From JANOAR01 sp031411235 (lineage in GTDB: Bacteria > Verrucomicrobiota > Verrucomicrobiia > Verrucomicrobiales > Verrucomicrobiaceae), in the NCBI GenBank assembly GCA_031411235.1, contig JANOAR010000016.1, positions 1-15,017 on the forward strand: a stretch of 15,017 nt of DNA. The letters are read 5' to 3'. A model generated the notes under the pieces. It was not told where the DNA came from. It ran no database searches and saw only the letters and a program-made list of their open reading frames with translations. Positions 1-5,141 of this stretch are shown one piece after another (position 1 is the stretch's first letter; each line of letters begins with the position of its first letter). Both the position numbers and the translations under genes were made by a program.

Positions 1-602
1 AGCAACAGCCCCACACACAAAAGCCAAGCCTGCCAGCAGTGCTCCAGCACCCACCAAAACGGCACCCCACGAAGGAAGCCAAGGAACAGCGGTGGATCAC
101 CGATAGGCGTCAACGCACCGCCGCAGTTGCTCACGATGAAGATAAAAAACACCACATGGTAGCCCGTGATACGCACCTTGTTCATTTTGATCCAAGGGCG
201 GATCAGCAGCATCGACGCCCCCGTGGTGCCGATGATATTGGCCAGCACTGCGCCGATAGCGAGGAAGGCAACATTGGCCATCGGCGTGGCCGAGCCCTTC
301 ACGCCGATATTAATCCCACCCGAGATCACAAACAGCGAGCCCACCAGCGCCATGAAGCTGATGTACTCCTGCGCCGCATGATGCAGCGACTCAGGCGCGT
401 GCAGCACAAAGGCGTAGTAGCTCGCTGTGACAAGGCCCAGGGCGATAGCGACTTTTGCATAATGGTGCTCCCAGAAGTGCGTGGCCAGCAAGGGCATCAA
501 CGCGATGCACAGCAACAACAACACAAACGGTAGCACCATCCACATCGAAGGGTGAAGGGCATGGGTGGCAGCAACAGCAAAGAGTGGCGACATGGGGGAC
601 AT
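1..602 (-). CDS. Na+/H+ antiporter, NhaD/UIT6-like (N-terminal part)
   Basis: Reading the minus strand from 602 gives an uninterrupted 200-residue hydrophobic protein that leaves the window without a stop, so its C-terminal half is missing. Hydrophobic segments lie at about 20-40, 51-69, 80-97, 109-136, 147-167 and from 186. Two motif regions typical of the ArsB/NhaD ion-transporter superfamily are visible: GAVLANIIGTTGASMLLIRP (117-136) and SNCGGALTPIGDPPLFLGF (158-176). Proteins of this group exchange Na+ for H+ across the cytoplasmic membrane, serving pH and sodium homeostasis; the exact substrate is inferred from the family. Start choice is open: ATG at 602 and ATG at 593 are in frame three codons apart, the frame stays open upstream, and none has a good ribosome site. 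It is divergent from the phosphoesterase gene. Antisense open frames over the same bases are shadows. Confidence 0.85.
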   Translation of the reverse strand, partial: MSPMSPLFAVAATHALHPSMWMVLPFVLLLLCIALMPLLATHFWEHHYAKVAIALGLVTASYYAFVLHAPESLHHAAQEYISFMALVGSLFVISGGINIGVKGSATPMANVAFLAIGAVLANIIGTTGASMLLIRPWIKMNKVRITGYHVVFFIFIVSNCGGALTPIGDPPLFLGFLRGVPFWWVLEHCWQAWLLCVGLL

Positions 603-773
603 AGCAATAGAGAGCAGCCAAGGTGTCAAGTGCTCCGCGTGATGAGCGTTATGCACCGCGCAATGCTCGCTACGAGGCTGGCTACTTTGCAATAGTCTTT
701 CTAAGCGCTTGATTTCAAAACCCAACGCTGGACTATGAGCGCCCACAATTCCTAGCGAGATGAACCCAGCGAG
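603..773. other. Divergent intergenic region, antiporter / phosphoesterase
   Basis: This 171-bp gap separates two divergently transcribed genes and must hold both promoters. I find no convincing -35/-10 pair: TTGCAA or TTGATT hexamers occur around 687-715, but the -10 hexamers at proper spacing are poor. A five-codon ORF (760-777) ends with a TGA that overlaps the ATG of the phosphoesterase gene, and the ten-base word GCGAGATGAA occurs twice just before and over that start. Confidence 0.4.
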
Positions 774-1496
774 ATGAAGTTCGCAATATTCGGCGATATC
801 CACGGCAACCTCGAAGCCCTGCAGGCTGTGCTCCACGACGCACAGGAGCAAGGCTGTGCTAACTATGTATGCCTCGGCGACATCGTCGGCTATGGCGCAA
901 ACCCCGCCGAGTGCCTCGAATCCGTGCGTGAAATGAACTGCCCCGTCGTGCGTGGCAATCATGATGAAGGAGCCGCCAACGACTCCAAGCTCGAAGACCT
1001 CAATCCACTCGCCCAAGCCGCACTGTTGTGGACGCGAGCCCAACTCACCAAGGAGCAACGCCAGTGGCTCGGCGACCTGAAGCTCGTCCGACAAGTCCGC
1101 GACTTTACCATCGTCCATGCCACACTCGACTCGCCAGGCGGCTGGACTTATGTGACCAATCGCTTCGATGCGATGGCCAGCTTCAGCTACCAGTTCACCC
1201 AACTCTGCTTCTACGGGCACACCCACGCGCCACGTATCTTCGAGAAAGATGATGCCGTCCGCGGGGCTCGCGGCATGGACGTCACGCTCACCCGAGGCAC
1301 CAAGTACTTCGTCAATGTCGGCAGCGTCGGTCAGCCTCGCGACGGCGACTGGCGTGCCTCATACGCCATTTATGATGTCGTCGCGCAGCGCGTCGAGATA
1401 CGACGCCTCGATTACGACATCGAAACCGCGATGCAGAAAATCCTCGACGCTGGCCTGCCCTCACTGCTAGCGGAGCGCCTAGCGCTCGGACGTTAA
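774..1496 (+). CDS. Calcineurin-like metallophosphoesterase
   Basis: A 240-residue protein with the full dimetal phosphoesterase signature: GDIHGN (7-12; ligands Asp8, His10), LGDIVGYG (34-41; Asp36), GNHD (61-64), a His at 115 in VHATLDSP, and GHTHAP (148-153; His149 and His151). These residues hold two divalent metals that hydrolyse phosphomono- or diesters. Size and the GDIVGYGxxP signature place it with the small YfcE/MJ0936-like phosphodiesterases, which usually have a beta-sandwich core and no membrane segment; none is seen here, so it is probably cytoplasmic. The natural substrate cannot be read from sequence. The ATG at 774 directly precedes the metal motif, which fixes the start. The glycosyltransferase gene follows after 12 nt, suggesting cotranscription and perhaps an envelope-related role, but that is inference. 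Confidence 0.9.
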   Translation: MKFAIFGDIHGNLEALQAVLHDAQEQGCANYVCLGDIVGYGANPAECLESVREMNCPVVRGNHDEGAANDSKLEDLNPLAQAALLWTRAQLTKEQRQWLGDLKLVRQVRDFTIVHATLDSPGGWTYVTNRFDAMASFSYQFTQLCFYGHTHAPRIFEKDDAVRGARGMDVTLTRGTKYFVNVGSVGQPRDGDWRASYAIYDVVAQRVEIRRLDYDIETAMQKILDAGLPSLLAERLALGR

Positions 1497-1508
1497 ACCA
1501 TCGACCCG

Positions 1509-2513
1509 ATGGCTGCCCTGCCAGACCTTCGCGACTACCGCTCGGCTCTCATCGTGAAGCCCAGTTCGCTCGGCGACATCGTCCACACACTGCCAGCCGT
1601 CCACGCCATCAAGGCCGCGCACCCGCACCTCGCCATTCGTTGGATCGCCAACCCCGAATGGCTACCGCTGCTCGATGGCTCACCCGACATCGCAGAGACC
1701 CTCATTTTTCCACGCAAGGAATTACGCGGACTCCGAGGACTGAGTCGCTGGCGCTCGCTGGCTCGTGAGCTACGTGCCATGCCACGGGAGCACCCCGAGA
1801 TCGTCTTCGATTTTCAGGGGCTGCTGCGCAGCGCCATGATCTGCCGCGCCCGAGGTTCACGGCCCATCATTGGCTTGTCCGATGCCCGTGAGGGCGCTCG
1901 CTGGTTTTACGATCACCTTATCACCGTCGATGCGGGAGCCCATGCGGTGGATCGTTACCTGGAACTGCCCCGAGCGCTCGGAGTGCCTGTGGCTGAGCCC
2001 TATTTCCCATTAGCGGCGGGTACTCTCATCGAGACAGAGGCGACCCACCAGCCCTTCATCCTCGTGCATCCCTACTCGCGGGGGGAAGGCAAGTCGCTGG
2101 ACGCACCCAGCCTGCAAGCCCTGTGCACCAGTCTAGCCCCACACCCCATCATCATTGTCGGCATGAGTGCCAGCCCCATTTCTTTAGGCGGAGCGCACGT
2201 CTGCGACATGACCCATTGCACCACCCTTTCACAGCTCATCTGGCTCATGCGACGCGCCCAATTCATCGTCAGCGTGGACAGCGGCCCGATGCACATCGCC
2301 GCAGCGGTGAACGATAACACCCTCGGCATCCACACCTGGAGCGACCCTCGAAAAGTCGGGCCACATAACCCCAAAGCCTGGGTGTGGAAGGCTGGCCAAA
2401 TCGCCCACCGCTATGAACTCTCAGCGGCTGAGTGCGGGAAAGAACAAGCCGTGATGGAAGCCGATGCTCGCGAGATGGCGGCCTTTGTTAAGGCAGCGCT
2501 AGCGGTATATTGA
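1509..2513 (+). CDS. Glycosyltransferase family 9 (heptosyltransferase-like)
   Basis: A 334-residue protein of the GT9/WaaC-WaaF family, which transfers ADP-activated heptose (or a related sugar) to the lipopolysaccharide inner core on the cytoplasmic face of the inner membrane. Family marks are the N-terminal KPSSLGDIVHTLPAV (17-31), DFQGLLRSA (101-109), the start of the C-terminal nucleotide-sugar domain at VHPYSRGEGKSL (186-197), and SVDSGPMHIAAA (255-266), which carries the conserved acidic residue and the donor-binding loop. The C-terminal GPHNPKAWVW is usual for the family. Length fits (about 320-360). It lies 12 nt after the phosphoesterase gene and converges with the prepilin-like gene, leaving an 18-bp gap. 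There is no clear Shine-Dalgarno. The specific acceptor and whether the sugar is heptose are unknown. Confidence 0.88.
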   Translation: MAALPDLRDYRSALIVKPSSLGDIVHTLPAVHAIKAAHPHLAIRWIANPEWLPLLDGSPDIAETLIFPRKELRGLRGLSRWRSLARELRAMPREHPEIVFDFQGLLRSAMICRARGSRPIIGLSDAREGARWFYDHLITVDAGAHAVDRYLELPRALGVPVAEPYFPLAAGTLIETEATHQPFILVHPYSRGEGKSLDAPSLQALCTSLAPHPIIIVGMSASPISLGGAHVCDMTHCTTLSQLIWLMRRAQFIVSVDSGPMHIAAAVNDNTLGIHTWSDPRKVGPHNPKAWVWKAGQIAHRYELSAAECGKEQAVMEADAREMAAFVKAALAVY

Positions 2514-2531
2514 TCCTCGTTGTTGAGAGGA

Positions 2532-3077
2532 CTAAAATCCACCCGGCATCGCGTCCTTCTGAATGGAGCCATCGGGCATCACTTTATTGATCATGCCTTT
2601 CTCGTGGAACCCACCACGCTCTATAAGCCAAGGTTGCCGCGTCCACTCGTAGGCCCGGTTGGGCACCTCGTCGAAGTTCGTGGGAATATAAGAAAGGTCG
2701 TAATGCTGCTCGTCGGTGATGTCCTCTATTCCATTACGGTCACCTGGGCATAGCCAATGTTTTTTTGCGATGCCATAGGGCTTGAGTTGATCAAACCACC
2801 ATTTATTAACCTCATTTTCTTCAATATCTTCAGCGCCATCGCGGTTCTCCGGGCTCTGCGGCCAGACGAAGGCATTATCGCTGAGATAAGAACTGAAGCC
2901 CGCATGCAAGCCACGCAGATTCGACATGCAGCCTGCATCCTCCGCACGCTTTTTGAACCAACTGAATACAGGGAAAATAAACGAAGCTAAAATGGAGATG
3001 ATCACCAAGACGATGAGCAGTTCGAGCAAGGACTTGCCTTGATTGCGAAGTGTCGGGGGATGCAGATTGATGAGCAT
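2532..3077 (-). CDS. Prepilin-like (type II pseudopilin) protein
   Basis: A 181-residue protein with a class III signal: a 14-residue leader ending in Gly14, then KSLLELLIVLVIISILASFI, with Glu19 at the conserved +5 position. Prepilin peptidase would cut after Gly14. The new N-terminal residue would be Lys, where Phe/Met is usual. The hydrophobic helix (15-38) is followed by a globular domain with Cys50 (CMSNLRGLHAGFSSYLSDN) and Cys110 (WLCPGD), a spacing seen in PVC-group prepilin-like proteins. Near the C-terminus HEKGMINKVMPDG (158-170) resembles the H-X9-DG motif with one extra residue. Such proteins occur in many stand-alone copies in Verrucomicrobiota and Planctomycetota, and their function is mostly unknown. 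No pilus or secretion genes are adjacent. A terminator lies just upstream, so it needs its own promoter or readthrough. Confidence 0.85.
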   Translation of the reverse strand: MLINLHPPTLRNQGKSLLELLIVLVIISILASFIFPVFSWFKKRAEDAGCMSNLRGLHAGFSSYLSDNAFVWPQSPENRDGAEDIEENEVNKWWFDQLKPYGIAKKHWLCPGDRNGIEDITDEQHYDLSYIPTNFDEVPNRAYEWTRQPWLIERGGFHEKGMINKVMPDGSIQKDAMPGGF

Positions 3078-3084
3078 AATGAGA

Positions 3085-3125
3085 AGAACAAAAACGGCGT
3101 CGCCATAATCGAATGGCGACGCCGT
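3085..3125 (-). terminator. Rho-independent terminator after secreted-protein gene
   Basis: A perfect 13-bp inverted repeat (3094-3106 with 3113-3125, arm ACGGCGTCGCCAT) encloses a six-base loop. On the minus strand it is followed at once by a run of five U and then a U-rich stretch (3094-3085). It lies 32 nt after the stop of the 269-residue gene and 16 nt before the prepilin-like ATG, so it ends the first transcript immediately ahead of the second gene. Confidence 0.85.
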
Positions 3126-3157
3126 GGAAGAGTAAGCTAAAACAAATGATCCAAGCC

Positions 3158-3967
3158 CTAGAAACCTGATTGATTAGGTGCTGCAGAGATATAGCGGCGT
3201 GTTCCACGAACTTTCATCTTGCGGATTTCAGCGCCATCCAAAGTGCTATTGATACCAGCATTGGTGAGGTAGGGTGACAAATCGGCAAGAGCGTCTTGGA
3301 TAGCTTGTGAAGCACCTGGATAGTCAGTCGTGGAAAAGGCTCCGCCGGAACTGGCCACGGATTGATTAATGGCATTGATCAAACCCGTGTAACCATTGAA
3401 AGCCAGACCCGCAAGACTGTCTGCACCACTGGGAGAGAGGAAAGACAATTCGCCTTTGCCTTTGAACTTTAGAATGGGCGCTGTCTGATAGACATGAGCT
3501 TCAAATTGGCCATTCACAGTAAACGAACGATTGCTCGTGACGACAGCGGTGCTGATCGATGATGTGGTTGAAGAGAAGGAAAAGAAACCATTGTTTGTGG
3601 TATTCTGCTGGACGGAGTTCGATACGTCAGTGGCGGCATTCAACTCACCTTGCACGTACTTGGCATCATCATCAACCGTGCCAAAAGAGCCACCCACATA
3701 AGTAACGCCCTTGTAATATAGAACCGAACGGTTAACGATGCTCCCGCGAGTAGGTACGTCCGTCTGTTGAATGAGGGTGATACGTGCCTCTGGAGAAAAG
3801 GTCATAAATCCTGACCCATTTCCAAAAGTCAGGATGCATTGGTAGTAGGCACCCGCTTCGTTTTGCGCACTGTGGGAACCATTATCGAATGGCCCACCGA
3901 CAATGGCGGAGGCGGGGGTGCTAATACCGAGGACGGCGACGGCTAGGGATGCTAAAATTCTCTTCAT
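3158..3967 (-). CDS. Secreted protein of unknown function
   Basis: A 269-residue protein that I do not recognise. It opens with a clear Sec signal peptide, MKRILASLAVAVLGISTPASA, with an AxA cleavage site before Ile22, so it is exported. The mature part is rich in Ser, Thr, Asn and Gly with alternating hydrophobic residues, which suggests a beta-rich fold; a Ser/Thr/Asn-rich loop lies at about 115-150. There is only one cysteine in the mature part (Cys44), no lipobox and no second membrane segment. The C-terminus KMKVRGTRRYISAAP is basic. No enzyme motif is visible. It is followed by a strong terminator and then the prepilin-like gene on the same strand. Both are AT-richer than their neighbours and may have been acquired together. 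The start is set by the signal peptide; no Shine-Dalgarno is seen. Confidence 0.75.
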   Translation of the reverse strand: MKRILASLAVAVLGISTPASAIVGGPFDNGSHSAQNEAGAYYQCILTFGNGSGFMTFSPEARITLIQQTDVPTRGSIVNRSVLYYKGVTYVGGSFGTVDDDAKYVQGELNAATDVSNSVQQNTTNNGFFSFSSTTSSISTAVVTSNRSFTVNGQFEAHVYQTAPILKFKGKGELSFLSPSGADSLAGLAFNGYTGLINAINQSVASSGGAFSTTDYPGASQAIQDALADLSPYLTNAGINSTLDGAEIRKMKVRGTRRYISAAPNQSGF

Positions 3968-4025
3968 CGCGTGCAGGTTAGCGCGAGTGCGCTTGTTTGT
4001 TCAAGATTTATTTCCTTTTTCTCAC

Positions 4026-4169
4026 ATGCTCGCCGATTGCCACCCACCCACAGCCCTGCGCCGCCTTGCCCTGGGGTGCAAGGGGGATTATGTGGCCCAG
4101 GCCGTGGCAGCAGTCATTGCCAAGGCCGACGCTGATGACTTGCCGGAGGCATGGCCTATCCCATCATGA
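4026..4169 (+). CDS. Possible 47-residue small protein overlapping folP
   Basis: An ATG at 4026 opens a 47-codon frame (MLADCHPPTALRRLALGCKG..., ending PEAWPIPS) whose TGA at 4167-4169 overlaps an in-frame folP ATG at 4166, the classic ATGA arrangement of translationally coupled genes. About two thirds of its codons end in G or C and GCC predominates, like the real genes here and unlike a random spacer. It contains two cysteines (residues 5 and 18), a basic LRR segment and an Ala-rich helix-like stretch. I do not recognise the family. The same frame extends upstream to 3903, but that part crosses the promoter side of the opposite gene and is unlikely to be translated. It could also be untranslated leader. 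Confidence 0.4.
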   Translation: MLADCHPPTALRRLALGCKGDYVAQAVAAVIAKADADDLPEAWPIPS

Positions 4170-5047
4170 TTTTACGCGCTCGCCAACACATCATTCGCTT
4201 CCCTCGTCGTCCTCTGGTCATGGGGATCGTTAACATCAATGACGACTCCTTTTGTGGGGACGGCACGCTGGATGCCGCCGCAGCTATCGCCCAGGCCGAG
4301 GCGCAACTACGCGCCGGGGCCGACATCATCGACATCGGGGCCGAGAGCGCACGGACCAATCGCTCGCCCATCTCTTGCGAGGAAGAAGTGCTTCGACTGC
4401 TGCCCTTCATCCATGCCTGGCCACAGCTCGTCGCTAGGACATCGGACTCTCGCTTCGATGACGAGCAGCTCTGGCCACCACTGCTCTCGATCAATACATG
4501 GCGCAGCGAGGTCATCGCAGCGGTGCTACCGCATGGCGGCGACATGATCAACGATCTCAGCGCCCTGCCCGAGGCGATAAATGCAGCGCTCTGCGCACGG
4601 CACGGCGCTGCCTTACTCATCATGCACAGCGTCGGCCAGCCTAAAGTGCCGCACACGCATGTGGGCTATACGAGTATCATGGCGACGCTCGATACCTTTT
4701 TTGAGCAACGCTTGGCCTTAGCTGTGAGCGCTGGATTGCCCCTAGAGTCTTGCCTCTTAGACCCCGGCATTGACTTTGCCAAGCAGCGCGAGGACAACCT
4801 CACCATCTACCGAGAACTTGAGCGCCTACACCGCTTCGGCAGGCCGATCCTACTGCCTGTTTCGAGGAAAACTGTCATCGGCCAAGTGCTCGAACAACCC
4901 AATCCGCTCGACCGTGATGCAGGCACCATCGCCTGCATTGCCGCTGGGATTTCGCACGGGGCGCAACTCTTCCGCGTGCATGACGTCCGCGCTACGGTGC
5001 AAGCGGTGAAGGTGCTCCGCGCGGTCGTGGGCAACCAGACTTCATAG
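4151..5047 (+). CDS. folP: Dihydropteroate synthase, divergent
   Basis: A 298-residue TIM-barrel protein of the DHPS family, which condenses 6-hydroxymethyl-dihydropterin pyrophosphate with p-aminobenzoate in cytosolic folate synthesis. Motifs in order: MGIVNINDDSF (24-34; canonical MGIxNxTPDSF), GADIIDIGAESAR (56-68), MINDLSA (132-138), LLDPGIDFAK (202-211), SRKTVIG (238-244) and FRVHDV (274-279). Pterin-site residues equivalent to E. coli Asn115, Asp185, Lys221, Arg255 and His257 are kept (Asn134, Asp204, Lys240, Arg275, His277). The residue matching Asp96 is Asn115 (SINT instead of SxDT), and loops 1 and 2 are altered (NDDSFCGDG; ESARTN). A long linker at about 93-111 adds length. The ATG at 4151 has GGAGG only one base upstream. 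The ATG at 4166 overlaps the small ORF's stop and may be the true start. It could be a DHPS-related enzyme. Confidence 0.82.
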   Translation: MAYPIMILRARQHIIRFPRRPLVMGIVNINDDSFCGDGTLDAAAAIAQAEAQLRAGADIIDIGAESARTNRSPISCEEEVLRLLPFIHAWPQLVARTSDSRFDDEQLWPPLLSINTWRSEVIAAVLPHGGDMINDLSALPEAINAALCARHGAALLIMHSVGQPKVPHTHVGYTSIMATLDTFFEQRLALAVSAGLPLESCLLDPGIDFAKQREDNLTIYRELERLHRFGRPILLPVSRKTVIGQVLEQPNPLDRDAGTIACIAAGISHGAQLFRVHDVRATVQAVKVLRAVVGNQTS

Positions 5048-5082
5048 CCCAGGCAAAGCGGCGAGCTTTGTTTGGGGGCTAT
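5044..5082 (+). other. Two-step hairpin over the folP stop codon
   Basis: Two nested inverted repeats fold together: ATAGCCC (5044-5050) with GGGCTAT (5076-5082), and inside it CAAAGC (5054-5059) with GCTTTG (5065-5070). Only small internal loops separate the stems. There is no U tract, so it is an RNA 3' end structure or a stabilising stem rather than a terminator by itself. It includes the TAG of folP. Confidence 0.5.
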
Positions 5083-5102
5083 CGAAACCTGAAGCCGGGC
5101 CG

Positions 5103-5139
5103 AGGGGCGCAATCTATCGCCCCTGCTTGCTTCCTTTTT
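5103..5139 (+). terminator. Probable terminator downstream of folP
   Basis: A 7-bp GC-rich stem, AGGGGCG (5103-5109) with CGCCCCT (5118-5124), encloses an eight-base loop. A T-rich stretch ending in TTTTT (about 5131-5139) follows on the plus strand. The gap between stem and T run is longer than ideal. The minus-strand gene converges on it, but there is no U run in that direction. Confidence 0.55.
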
Positions 5140-5141
5140 AG

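Noticed and set aside
384..397. AHFRRTH in the 680-residue protein (residues 391-396) as a C2H2 zinc finger
   Set aside because: The spacing of the histidines is right, but the paired cysteines are absent upstream. The coordinates given here are protein residues.
39..533. 164-residue plus-strand open frame
   Set aside because: It is antisense to the antiporter gene; its Arg/His/Gln-rich product has no domain features, whereas the minus-strand frame encodes a conserved membrane protein.
2514..2531. Possible bidirectional terminator between converging genes
   Set aside because: Only a 5-bp TCCTC/GAGGA stem with no proper U tract on either side.
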